A DNA stretch of 64,000 bases. Origin: Citrobacter telavivensis. GTDB taxonomy: Bacteria > Pseudomonadota > Gammaproteobacteria > Enterobacterales > Enterobacteriaceae. The notes below the pieces were generated by a model, which worked only from the letters and a program-made list of their open reading frames with translations, had not been told where the DNA came from and searched no databases. Positions 1 through 8,394 of this stretch are shown piece by piece. Both the position numbers and the translations under genes were made by a program. The stretch lies in contig CP045205.1 of assembly GCA_009363175.1 (NCBI GenBank), positions 4,216,001 to 4,280,000 of the forward strand. The letters run 5' to 3'. Position 1 is the first letter of the stretch. Every line of letters starts with the position of its first letter.

Positions 1-1
1 T

Positions 2-274
2 CGCTACGTGCTGTTGCCTAACGCCTATCGCGTGATCGTCCCGCCGATGACCTCTGAGATGATGAACCTGGTGAAAAACTCCGCCATCGCCTCCACCATC
101 GGTCTGGTCGATATGGCAGCGCAAGCCGGTAAGCTGCTGGATTACTCGGCGCATGCCTGGGAATCGTTTACCGCCATCACCGTGGCGTACGTGTTGATTA
201 ATGCCTTCATCATGCTGGTGATGAGTGTGGTGGAACGTAAAATCCGCCTGCCTGGCAATCTGGGAGGCAAATAA
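2..274 (+). CDS. gltJ: Glutamate/aspartate ABC transporter permease GltJ (3' part)
   Basis: Only the last 90 codons are in the window; the reading frame is open at base 2. GltJ is one of two inner-membrane permeases of the GltIJKL importer for glutamate and aspartate. The visible part has the cytoplasmic loop of the HisM/GlnP permease family, which contacts the ATPase (LLPNAYRVIVPP), followed by a last membrane helix and a basic tail. Its stop codon overlaps the gltK start by one base (TAATG), so the two are translationally coupled. The substrate-binding protein gene gltI should lie just outside the left edge. Confidence 0.93.
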   Translation, partial: RYVLLPNAYRVIVPPMTSEMMNLVKNSAIASTIGLVDMAAQAGKLLDYSAHAWESFTAITVAYVLINAFIMLVMSVVERKIRLPGNLGGK

Positions 275-948
275 TGTACGAGTTCGACTGGAGTTCTATT
301 GTCCCTTCCCTGCCGTATCTGCTGGACGGGCTGCTCATCACGCTGAAGATTACCCTGACAGCGGTGGTCATCGGTATTGTCTGGGGAACGTTGCTTGCGG
401 TCATGCGCCTTTCCAGCTTCGCGCCTGTCGCCTGGTTTGCTAAAGCGTACGTTAACGTTTTCCGCTCCATCCCGCTGGTGATGGTACTGCTGTGGTTCTA
501 CCTGATCGTACCGGGATTACTGCAGGACGTTCTGGGGCTGTCACCGAAAACCGATATTCGCCTGATTTCGGCGATGGTCGCCTTTTCGATGTTTGAAGCC
601 GCTTATTACTCCGAGATTATCCGTGCGGGTATCCAGAGCATTTCCCGCGGACAATCAAGCGCGGCGCTGGCGCTGGGCATGACCCACTGGCAGTCAATGA
701 AGCTCATCATTCTGCCGCAGGCGTTTCGCGCGATGGTACCGCTGCTGCTTACACAGGGCATCGTTCTGTTCCAGGATACCTCCCTGGTGTACGTCTTAAG
801 CCTCGCGGATTTCTTCCGTACCGCTTCTACTATTGGCGAGCGTGATGGTACACAGGTCGAAATGATCCTGTTTGCCGGGGCCGTCTACTTTGTTATCAGC
901 CTGAGCGCGTCGTTGTTGGTCAGCTATTTGAAGAAAAGGACAGTTTAA
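274..948 (+). CDS. gltK: Glutamate/aspartate ABC transporter permease GltK
   Basis: 224 residues, the normal family length. Second permease of the GltIJKL importer, pairing with GltJ in the inner membrane. It shows several hydrophobic segments (about 20-45, 65-90, 190-215). The permease loop characteristic of amino-acid ABC importers, with ALGMTHWQSMKLIILPQA around 147-164, is where the ATPase GltL docks. Start and stop each overlap the neighbouring gene by one base (TAATG at both ends), a tight gltJKL operon. Confidence 0.96.
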   Translation: MYEFDWSSIVPSLPYLLDGLLITLKITLTAVVIGIVWGTLLAVMRLSSFAPVAWFAKAYVNVFRSIPLVMVLLWFYLIVPGLLQDVLGLSPKTDIRLISAMVAFSMFEAAYYSEIIRAGIQSISRGQSSAALALGMTHWQSMKLIILPQAFRAMVPLLLTQGIVLFQDTSLVYVLSLADFFRTASTIGERDGTQVEMILFAGAVYFVISLSASLLVSYLKKRTV

Positions 949-1673
949 TGATTACCCTGAAAAATGTTTCTAAATGGTATGGTCACTTTCAGGTGCTGAC
1001 CGACTGCTCCACGGAAGTGAAAAAAGGGGAAGTGGTGGTGGTCTGCGGCCCGTCGGGTTCCGGAAAATCCACGCTGATCAAAACCGTTAACGGTCTGGAG
1101 CCGGTACAAAAAGGTGAAATCACCGTAAACGGCATTATGGTCAATGACAAAAAAACCGATCTGGCGAAGTTACGTTCTCGCGTCGGGATGGTGTTCCAGC
1201 ACTTTGAGCTGTTCCCGCATCTGTCGATTATCGAAAACCTGACTCTGGCGCAGGTGAAAGTGCTGAAGCGTGATAAAGCCCCGGCGCGCGAAAAAGCGCA
1301 GAAGTTGTTGGAGCGCGTGGGCCTTGCCGCGCATGCCAATAAGTATCCGGCCCAACTTTCCGGTGGCCAGCAGCAGCGTGTGGCGATAGCCCGCGCGCTA
1401 TGTATGGATCCTATCGCCATGCTGTTCGATGAACCCACCTCCGCGCTCGATCCGGAAATGATCAACGAAGTACTGGACGTCATGGTTGAACTGGCCAATG
1501 AAGGGATGACCATGATGGTGGTGACCCATGAAATGGGCTTTGCGCGCAAAGTGGCGAACCGGGTGATCTTTATGGACGAGGGGAAAATCGTTGAGGACTC
1601 GCCGAAAGAGGAGTTCTTCGCCAACCCGAAATCCGAACGTGCAAAAGACTTCCTTGCCAAAATCCTGCATTAA
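948..1673 (+). CDS. gltL: Glutamate/aspartate ABC transporter ATP-binding protein GltL
   Basis: 241 residues. ATPase that powers glutamate/aspartate import with GltJK. Walker A GPSGSGKST is at residues 34-42, the ABC signature LSGGQQQR near 135, Walker B with MLFDEPTSALD just after, and the switch histidine in VVTHEMGF. The start codon overlaps the gltK stop by one base. It is the last gene of the operon and is followed by a perfect 9-bp hairpin. Confidence 0.97.
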   Translation: MITLKNVSKWYGHFQVLTDCSTEVKKGEVVVVCGPSGSGKSTLIKTVNGLEPVQKGEITVNGIMVNDKKTDLAKLRSRVGMVFQHFELFPHLSIIENLTLAQVKVLKRDKAPAREKAQKLLERVGLAAHANKYPAQLSGGQQQRVAIARALCMDPIAMLFDEPTSALDPEMINEVLDVMVELANEGMTMMVVTHEMGFARKVANRVIFMDEGKIVEDSPKEEFFANPKSERAKDFLAKILH

Positions 1674-1680
1674 CTTTTCC

Positions 1681-1704
1681 GGCGCGCATGTCAGAATGCG
1701 CGCC
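1681..1704 (+). terminator. Hairpin after gltL
   Basis: Perfect 9-bp inverted repeat (GGCGCGCAT / ATGCGCGCC) with a 6-base loop, eight bases after the gltL stop. The following sequence (ATTTCACGC) is only weakly T-rich, so it may be an inefficient terminator or an mRNA-stabilising hairpin. Confidence 0.5.
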
Positions 1705-1789
1705 ATTTCACGCTTTCTTGTCTCGCTCCTCGAATCATTTTCATCCCGGCGTTACCCTTGCCGCAAAGTAGCATTCATAAGGAGCAACA

Positions 1790-2725
1790 ATGGCACTGCC
1801 AATTCTATTAGATTGCGACCCGGGTCATGATGACGCTATCGCAATTGTTCTCGCCCTCGCCTCACCGGAACTTGACGTTAAAGCCATCACCTCATCCGCA
1901 GGTAACCAGACACCCGATAAAACGCTGCGTAACGTATTACGGATGCTGACGTTACTGAACCGCATAGACATTCCGGTAGCGGGCGGCGCAGTGAAACCCT
2001 TGATGCGCGGGCTAATCATTGCCGATAACGTCCACGGCGAAAGCGGACTGGATGGCCCGGCGCTGCCGGAACCCGCCTTTGCGCCTCAGGCCTGTACCGC
2101 CGTTGAGCTGATGGCGAAGACGCTGCGCGAGAGCACACAGCCGGTCACCCTCGTCTCTACCGGGCCGCAAACCAACGTTGCGCTGTTGCTGAACAGCCAT
2201 CCTGAACTGCATGACAAAATCGCTCGCATCGTGATCATGGGCGGCGCAATGGGGCTCGGCAACTGGACGCCTGCCGCCGAATTCAATATCTATGTTGACC
2301 CAGAAGCCGCTGAGATCGTCTTCCAGTCAGGCATTCCGGTGGTAATGGCCGGCCTGGACGTCACGCATAAAGCGCAAATTCACGTCGAAGATACCGAACG
2401 CTTCCGCGCTATTGGCAACCCGGTTTCCACTATCGTTGCGGAGCTACTCGATTTCTTCCTTGAGTATCATAAAGACGAGAAATGGGGATTCACCGGCGCG
2501 CCGCTACATGACCCGTGCACCATCGCCTGGCTGCTAAAACCCGAACTGTTTACCACCGTCGAACGCTGGGTTGGCGTGGAAACGCAGGGGAAATATACCC
2601 AGGGGATGACCGTGGTGGACTATTACTTCCTGACGGGCAAAGCACCCAACGCCACGGTAATGGTGGATGTGGATCGCCAGGGGTTTGTTGACCTGCTGGC
2701 AGAACGGCTAACGTTTTACGCGTGA
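1790..2725 (+). CDS. rihA: Pyrimidine-specific ribonucleoside hydrolase RihA
   Basis: 311 residues, same length as E. coli RihA. It hydrolyses cytidine and uridine to base plus ribose in the nucleoside salvage pathway. The N-terminal metal-binding motif of the inosine-uridine nucleoside hydrolase family, DCDPGHDDA (Asp8, Asp10, Asp14, Asp15), holds the catalytic calcium. The later IVIMGGAMG and PLHDPCTIAW motifs are also present. A clear AAGGAG ribosome site precedes the ATG. It is monocistronic, followed by a REP pair. The E. coli block hscC-djlC-ybeU-ybeR that separates rihA from ybeL is absent here. Confidence 0.95.
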   Translation: MALPILLDCDPGHDDAIAIVLALASPELDVKAITSSAGNQTPDKTLRNVLRMLTLLNRIDIPVAGGAVKPLMRGLIIADNVHGESGLDGPALPEPAFAPQACTAVELMAKTLRESTQPVTLVSTGPQTNVALLLNSHPELHDKIARIVIMGGAMGLGNWTPAAEFNIYVDPEAAEIVFQSGIPVVMAGLDVTHKAQIHVEDTERFRAIGNPVSTIVAELLDFFLEYHKDEKWGFTGAPLHDPCTIAWLLKPELFTTVERWVGVETQGKYTQGMTVVDYYFLTGKAPNATVMVDVDRQGFVDLLAERLTFYA

Positions 2726-2730
2726 TCAAT

Positions 2731-2809
2731 GCCGGATGGCGCTGACGCTTATCCGGCCTACATAATAGTCACCGTAGGCCGGATAAGATGCGTCAGCATC
2801 GCCATCAGG
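2731..2809. repeat. REP/BIME pair between rihA and ybeL
   Basis: Two facing REP units: GCCGGATGGCGCTGACGCTT followed by ATCCGGCC at 2731-2758, and the inverted copy with GTAGGCCGGATAAG to GCCATCAGGC at 2774-2809. Typical extragenic palindromes at the 3' ends of the convergent rihA and ybeL, where they protect mRNA ends and can bind gyrase or Pol I. Confidence 0.85.
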
Positions 2810-2814
2810 CTATA

Positions 2815-3297
2815 TTACGGTTCAAACGGTCGACGCTGGAACTGGTCGTGTCCGCATTTTGGACACAATGGCAGCACGTCCGGCGTATACACCGCCAAGT
2901 GAAAATGGCACTTCTCGCAGACCAGATTGCCCAACCCCACCACTTCGCCACTGTGATAGACCCCGTGATGACTCAGGTCCTGAAAGACTTCGCGCCATTC
3001 AAGCTGCGTTTTGTCCGTGATATCCGCCAGCTCCTGCCACAGGCTCTCTTTGATCACCCGCATAAAGACGCTGTCGGATTCCTCTTCCTGACTCTCCTCA
3101 TAGCTCACGGCGAACTCTTCCAGGTCACGCCTGACGGCGCGTGTCAGTTCGTCCACTTCGGTTCGCGTTAACTCCCCGGCCTGCAAAACCCGCTGCCGCG
3201 CCTGTTCCACCAGCGCATCGATATCGCGCTCGCCATTGCGCAGACGTTCACTTAATGACGCCACCAGTTCACGGTAATATTGAGCAACCTTGTTCAT
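2815..3297 (-). CDS. ybeL: Zinc-ribbon-containing protein YbeL (DUF1451)
   Basis: 160 residues, same as E. coli YbeL. The N-terminal two thirds are charged and probably helical. The C-terminus carries a zinc ribbon with CEKC near 127 and CPKCGHDQF near 147. The biochemical role is unknown; the family is conserved in enterobacteria. The start is supported by an AGGAGG Shine-Dalgarno six bases upstream of the ATG. It is divergent from leuS and convergent with rihA. Confidence 0.92.
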   Translation of the reverse strand: MNKVAQYYRELVASLSERLRNGERDIDALVEQARQRVLQAGELTRTEVDELTRAVRRDLEEFAVSYEESQEEESDSVFMRVIKESLWQELADITDKTQLEWREVFQDLSHHGVYHSGEVVGLGNLVCEKCHFHLAVYTPDVLPLCPKCGHDQFQRRPFEP

Positions 3298-3438
3298 CGT
3301 TTCGCCTCCTGGGTCGTTAACTGTCTATAATAATAGACGTTATTTAGGCCGCGCTTTGCAAGACTGCCCACAGAGTGTGTAAATTCGTGCAAGGATTGTC
3401 ATGGCGTGAATTCGAACCTGAATGCGCGAAAGGCTGTT

Positions 3439-3467
3439 TTGACGCGGGCGTTTGGGCTATGCTATGC
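3439..3467 (+). promoter_or_regulatory. Probable sigma70 promoter of leuS
   Basis: TTGACG at 3439-3444 and a -10-like CTATGC at 3462-3467 with 17-bp spacing, 65 bases upstream of the leuS ATG. The -10 is weak and followed by GC-rich bases, as in many growth-rate-regulated promoters. Seen only as motifs. Confidence 0.45.
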
Positions 3468-3532
3468 GGATCTGAAACACCACATCGAAAGCTACGTTTG
3501 TAGCTGTATTGAAAACAGGACCACTGGCTGCC

Positions 3533-6115
3533 ATGCAAGAGCAATACCGCCCGGAAGAGATAGAATCCAAAGTACAGCTTCACTGGGATGAGAAGCGCAC
3601 ATTTGAAGTTACCGAAGACGAGAGCAAAGAGAAGTATTACTGCCTGTCTATGCTTCCCTATCCTTCTGGTCGACTACACATGGGCCACGTACGTAACTAC
3701 ACCATCGGTGACGTGATCGCTCGTTATCAACGCATGCTGGGCAAAAACGTGCTGCAGCCTATCGGCTGGGACGCCTTCGGCCTGCCTGCAGAAGGCGCGG
3801 CGGTGAAAAACAACACCGCGCCGGCACCGTGGACCTACGACAATATCGCCTACATGAAGAACCAGCTCAAAATGCTGGGCTTTGGCTATGACTGGAGCCG
3901 TGAACTGGCGACCTGCACCCCGGAATACTATCGCTGGGAGCAGAAATTCTTCACTGAGCTGTACAAAAAAGGTCTGGTCTATAAGAAAACCTCAGCAGTC
4001 AACTGGTGCCCGAACGATCAAACCGTACTGGCGAACGAACAGGTTATCGACGGCTGCTGCTGGCGCTGCGACACCAAAGTTGAGCGTAAAGAGATCCCGC
4101 AGTGGTTTATTAAAATCACCGCCTATGCCGACGAACTGCTCAATGATTTGGATAAGCTGGACCACTGGCCTGACACCGTGAAAACGATGCAGCGCAACTG
4201 GATTGGCCGTTCTGAAGGCGTGGAAATCACCTTTAATGTGAACGGTTATGACAACACGCTGACCGTCTACACGACCCGCCCGGACACCTTTATGGGTGCC
4301 ACCTATCTGGCGGTTGCCGCCGGTCACCCGCTGGCGCAGAAAGCGGCAGAGAGCAATCCTGAACTGGCGGCCTTTATCGACGAATGCCGTAACACCAAAG
4401 TGGCCGAAGCCGACATGGCGACCATGGAGAAAAAAGGCGTCGACACCGGCTTTAAAGCGGTTCACCCCTTAACCGGCGAAGCGATCCCGGTCTGGGCGGC
4501 TAACTTTGTGCTGATGGAATACGGCACCGGCGCGGTCATGGCCGTACCGGGTCACGATCAGCGCGACTACGAATTTGCCACCAAATACGGCTTAACCATT
4601 AAGCCGGTTATCCTGGCAGCCGACGGCTCTGAGCCGGATCTTTCCGAACAGGCGATGACCGACAAAGGCGTCCTGTTTAACTCCGGCGAGTTTGACGGTC
4701 TGGCTTTCGAAGCGGCCTTTAACGCCATTGCTGATAAGCTGGCAGCGAAAGGTGTCGGCGAGCGTAAGATCAACTACCGTCTGCGCGACTGGGGCGTTTC
4801 TCGTCAGCGTTACTGGGGCGCACCGATCCCGATGGTCACACTGGAAGACGGCACCGTGCTGCCGACGCCGGAAGATCAACTGCCGGTGATCCTGCCGGAA
4901 GATGTTGTGATGGACGGTATTACCAGTCCGATCAAAGCCGATCCTGCGTGGGCAAAAACCACCGTTAACGGCCAGCCTGCGCTGCGTGAAACCGACACCT
5001 TCGACACTTTTATGGAGTCCTCCTGGTACTATGCGCGCTACACCTGCCCGCAGTATCAGGAAGGGATGCTGGATTCCAACGCAGCAAACTACTGGCTGCC
5101 GGTAGATATTTACATTGGCGGTATCGAACACGCCATCATGCACCTGCTCTACTTCCGCTTCTTCCACAAACTGATGCGCGATGCCGGCATGGTGAACTCT
5201 GACGAACCGGCAAAACAGCTGCTGTGTCAGGGAATGGTACTGGCGGATGCGTTCTACTATGTCGGCGAAAGCGGCGAGCGTAACTGGGTTTCCCCGGTGG
5301 ATGCGATCGTTGAACGCGACGAGAAAGGTCGCATCGTGAAGGCGAAAGACGCGGCGGGCCATGAACTGGTGTATACCGGCATGAGCAAAATGTCCAAGTC
5401 GAAAAACAACGGTATCGACCCGCAGGTGATGGTTGAACGTTACGGCGCGGATACCGTGCGTCTGTTTATGATGTTCGCCTCTCCGGCTGATATGACGCTG
5501 GAATGGCAGGAGTCCGGCGTGGAAGGCGCTAACCGCTTCCTGAAACGTGTCTGGAAACTGGTGTACGAACACACTTCCCGTGGCGATGTTGCGCCGCTGA
5601 ACGTTGACGCGCTGACGGAAGATCAGAAAGCGCTGCGTCGCGATGTTCACAAGACTATCGCCAAAGTGACCGATGATATCGGCCGCCGTCAGACCTTCAA
5701 CACCGCGATTGCCGCCGTGATGGAGCTGATGAACAAGCTGGCGAAAGCCCCGCAGGATGACGAGCAGGATCGCGCGCTGATGCAGGAAGCCCTGCTGGCG
5801 GTGGTGCGGATGCTTAACCCGTTTACCCCACACGTTTGCTTTACGCTGTGGCAGGCGCTGAAGGGCGAAGGCGACATCGACAACGCGCCGTGGCCGGTCG
5901 CGGACGACGCCGCAATGGTCGAAGACTCCACGCTGGTTGTAGTCCAGGTTAACGGCAAGGTGCGTGGCAAAATCACCGTTCCGGTGAATGCGACAGAAGA
6001 ACAGGTTCGTGAACGCGCGGGCCAGGAACATCTGGTCGCAAAATATCTTGATGGCGTTACCGTACGTAAAGTGATTTACGTGCCGGGTAAACTCCTCAAT
6101 CTGGTCGTTGGCTAA
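3533..6115 (+). CDS. leuS: Leucyl-tRNA synthetase LeuS
   Basis: 860 residues when started at the second possible ATG, which gives the MQEQYRPEEIE N-terminus of E. coli LeuS; an upstream in-frame ATG at 3509 would add eight residues. Charges tRNA-Leu with leucine in the cytoplasm. Class I signatures are present: the HIGH-type motif HMGH near 49-52 and KMSKS at 619-623. The CP1 editing domain contains the TTRPDT motif around 247-252. First gene of a probable leuS-lptE-holA-nadD unit, with lptE starting 14 bases after its stop. Confidence 0.98.
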   Translation: MQEQYRPEEIESKVQLHWDEKRTFEVTEDESKEKYYCLSMLPYPSGRLHMGHVRNYTIGDVIARYQRMLGKNVLQPIGWDAFGLPAEGAAVKNNTAPAPWTYDNIAYMKNQLKMLGFGYDWSRELATCTPEYYRWEQKFFTELYKKGLVYKKTSAVNWCPNDQTVLANEQVIDGCCWRCDTKVERKEIPQWFIKITAYADELLNDLDKLDHWPDTVKTMQRNWIGRSEGVEITFNVNGYDNTLTVYTTRPDTFMGATYLAVAAGHPLAQKAAESNPELAAFIDECRNTKVAEADMATMEKKGVDTGFKAVHPLTGEAIPVWAANFVLMEYGTGAVMAVPGHDQRDYEFATKYGLTIKPVILAADGSEPDLSEQAMTDKGVLFNSGEFDGLAFEAAFNAIADKLAAKGVGERKINYRLRDWGVSRQRYWGAPIPMVTLEDGTVLPTPEDQLPVILPEDVVMDGITSPIKADPAWAKTTVNGQPALRETDTFDTFMESSWYYARYTCPQYQEGMLDSNAANYWLPVDIYIGGIEHAIMHLLYFRFFHKLMRDAGMVNSDEPAKQLLCQGMVLADAFYYVGESGERNWVSPVDAIVERDEKGRIVKAKDAAGHELVYTGMSKMSKSKNNGIDPQVMVERYGADTVRLFMMFASPADMTLEWQESGVEGANRFLKRVWKLVYEHTSRGDVAPLNVDALTEDQKALRRDVHKTIAKVTDDIGRRQTFNTAIAAVMELMNKLAKAPQDDEQDRALMQEALLAVVRMLNPFTPHVCFTLWQALKGEGDIDNAPWPVADDAAMVEDSTLVVVQVNGKVRGKITVPVNATEEQVRERAGQEHLVAKYLDGVTVRKVIYVPGKLLNLVVG

Positions 6116-6129
6116 GCGCGGGAGGAAGC

Positions 6130-6720
6130 GTGCGATATCTGGCAACATTGTTGTTATCTCTGGCGGTGTTAACCACCGCCGGGTGTGGCTGGCACCTGCG
6201 CAATACCACGCAGGTTCCGGACACAATGAAAACCATGATTCTGGACACAGGGGATCCGAATGGTCCGTTAAGCCGTGCAGTGCGTAATCAACTGCGTCTG
6301 AATGATATTGAGCTACTGGATAAGAGTACGCTGCGTAAAGACGTACCGTCTTTACGTCTGGGTCGGGTCAGTATTTCGAAAGATACCGCGTCTGTCTTCC
6401 AGAATGGTCAGACTGCGGAATATCAGATGATTATGACGGTCAGTGCGTCGGTGTTGATTCCTGGTCACGATATTTATCCTATCAGCGTCCGGGTATTCCG
6501 TTCGTTCTTCGACAACCCGCAGATGGCGCTGGCGAAAGATAACGAGCAGGATATGATCATCAAAGAGATGTACGACAGAGCGGCGGAACAGTTGATTCGT
6601 AAACTGCCAAGCGTACATGCTGCCGATCGTCTCTCATCGCAAGAAGAGGTTGCCGTTGACGATAAAGAAGCGGCTCCCGCTTCCTCTTCAACGCGTGTCT
6701 CCAGCACGCTGGGTAACTGA
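6130..6720 (+). CDS. lptE: LPS-assembly lipoprotein LptE
   Basis: 196 residues from a GTG start preceded by GGAGG. The signal peptide ends in the lipobox TAGC, with the lipidated Cys at residue 19. LptE plugs the LptD barrel in the outer membrane and delivers lipopolysaccharide to the cell surface; it is essential in E. coli (older name rlpB). The C-terminal tail after about residue 160 is rich in Ser, Ala and acidic residues. Its stop overlaps the holA ATG by one base (TGATG). Confidence 0.96.
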   Translation: MRYLATLLLSLAVLTTAGCGWHLRNTTQVPDTMKTMILDTGDPNGPLSRAVRNQLRLNDIELLDKSTLRKDVPSLRLGRVSISKDTASVFQNGQTAEYQMIMTVSASVLIPGHDIYPISVRVFRSFFDNPQMALAKDNEQDMIIKEMYDRAAEQLIRKLPSVHAADRLSSQEEVAVDDKEAAPASSSTRVSSTLGN

Positions 6721-7751
6721 TGATTCGGTTGTACCCTGAACAACTCCGCGCGCAACTCTCTGAAGGGTTGCGCGCGGCGTATCTGCTACTCGGAAACGAT
6801 CCTTTGTTGTTGCAGGAAAGCCAGGACGCCATCCGTCAGGTTGCGGCAACTCAGGGGTTCGACGAACACCATACTTTTACTCTCGACAATAATACCGACT
6901 GGAACGCGTTGTTCTCGCAATGCCAGGCAATGAGCCTGTTCGCCAGTCGTCAGACGCTGCTGTTGTTACTGCCCGAAAATGGCCCGAATGCCGCCATTAA
7001 TGAACAACTGGTTACGCTGGTTCAGTTGCTGCATGACGATCTGCTGCTGATCGTGCGCGGAAATAAGCTCAGTAAGGCGCAAGAAAATGCCGGCTGGTTT
7101 AGCGCGCTGGCCGAGCGAAGCGTACAGGTCAGTTGCCAGACGCCGGAACAGGCGCAACTTCCCCGTTGGGTAGCGGCGCGCGCAAAGCAAAATAATTTGC
7201 AACTGGACGACGCGGCGAATCAACTATTGTGCTATTGCTATGAAGGTAACCTGCTGGCTTTGGCGCAGGCGCTGGAACGTTTATCCTTATTGTGGCCAGA
7301 CGGTAAGCTCACCCTGCCCCGCGTCGAGCAGGCCGTTAACGACGCCGCCCACTTCACCCCGTTCCATTGGGTGGATGCGCTGGTCATGGGCAAAAGTAAG
7401 CGCGCACTGCACATTCTTCAACAGTTACGTCTGGAAGGCAGCGAACCGGTTATTCTGCTGCGCACCCTGCAACGTGAGCTGTTGCTGCTGGTCACGCTAA
7501 AACGCCAGTCGGCCCACACCCCGCTGCGCACGCTCTTTGATAAGCACCGCGTCTGGCAAAACCGCCGTGGCATGATTGGCGATGCGCTGAACCGGCTTAG
7601 TCCGGCGCAGTTACGTCAGGCGGTGCAATTACTGACACGTACGGAATTAACGCTGAAGCAGGACTATGGCCAGTCGGTCTGGGCAGAGCTTGAAGGGCTC
7701 TCACTGCTGATTTGCCACAAAGCGCTGGCTGAAGTTTTTATTGATGGCTGA
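6720..7751 (+). CDS. holA: DNA polymerase III delta subunit HolA
   Basis: 343 residues, family length. HolA is the clamp-opening wrench of the DnaX clamp loader, binding the beta sliding clamp. It has an N-terminal ATPase-like fold lacking a functional P-loop and a C-terminal helical collar domain. It is translationally coupled to lptE by a one-base overlap, and nadD begins one base after its stop. Confidence 0.97.
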   Translation: MIRLYPEQLRAQLSEGLRAAYLLLGNDPLLLQESQDAIRQVAATQGFDEHHTFTLDNNTDWNALFSQCQAMSLFASRQTLLLLLPENGPNAAINEQLVTLVQLLHDDLLLIVRGNKLSKAQENAGWFSALAERSVQVSCQTPEQAQLPRWVAARAKQNNLQLDDAANQLLCYCYEGNLLALAQALERLSLLWPDGKLTLPRVEQAVNDAAHFTPFHWVDALVMGKSKRALHILQQLRLEGSEPVILLRTLQRELLLLVTLKRQSAHTPLRTLFDKHRVWQNRRGMIGDALNRLSPAQLRQAVQLLTRTELTLKQDYGQSVWAELEGLSLLICHKALAEVFIDG

Positions 7752-7752
7752 T

Positions 7753-8394
7753 ATGAAATCGTTACAGGCTCTCTTTGGCGGCACCTTTGATCCGGTGCAC
7801 TATGGTCACCTCAAGCCCGTGGAAACGCTGGCCAATCTGATTGGTCTGTCGCGGGTCATCGTGATGCCCAATAATGTTCCCCCTCATCGCCCGCAGCCGG
7901 AGGCGACCAGTGCACAGCGAAAAACCATGCTTGAACTGGCGATTGCCGACAAGCCGCTGTTCATCCTCGATGAGCGCGAACTGCGGCACGACACGCCCTC
8001 CTATACGGCGCAAACGCTGAAGGCCTGGCGTGAAGAACAAGGTCCGGATGTCCCGCTGGCGTTTATCATTGGCCAGGACTCATTACTGACCTTCCCGACC
8101 TGGCATGACTACGAAACGATTCTCGACAATACCCATCTGATTGTCTGCCGCCGTCCCGGCTACCCGCTCGAAATGGCGCAGGAACAGCATCAGCATTGGC
8201 TGGATCAGCATCTGACGAATACGCCAGACGATCTGCACCTGCTGCCAGCCGGGAAAATTTACCTCGCCGAAACGCCGTGGTTCAATATTTCCGCCACGAT
8301 CATCCGCGAACGACTGGAAAACGGCGAGCCGTGTGACGACCTGATGCCGCAAGCCGTGCTGGACTATATCAATCAGCACGGGTTGTATCGCTAA
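7753..8394 (+). CDS. nadD: Nicotinate-mononucleotide adenylyltransferase NadD
   Basis: 213 residues. Converts nicotinate mononucleotide plus ATP to deamido-NAD in NAD synthesis. The nucleotidyltransferase motif GGTFDPVHYGH lies at 9-19 (HxGH at 16-19), and the C-terminal ISATIIRERL matches the second signature (ISxTxxR). The ATG giving MKSLQALF matches the E. coli protein; an ATG three codons upstream (7744) is possible. No strong ribosome site is visible, consistent with coupling to holA. The last 26 bases overlap the end of convergent cobD. Confidence 0.95.
   Translation: MKSLQALFGGTFDPVHYGHLKPVETLANLIGLSRVIVMPNNVPPHRPQPEATSAQRKTMLELAIADKPLFILDERELRHDTPSYTAQTLKAWREEQGPDVPLAFIIGQDSLLTFPTWHDYETILDNTHLIVCRRPGYPLEMAQEQHQHWLDQHLTNTPDDLHLLPAGKIYLAETPWFNISATIIRERLENGEPCDDLMPQAVLDYINQHGLYR

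Noticed and set aside
4592..6226. 544-codon open frame on the minus strand opposite leuS
   Set aside because: Antisense shadow of a GC-rich, highly conserved gene; the composition is rich in His, Arg and Gln, with no domain and no ribosome site.
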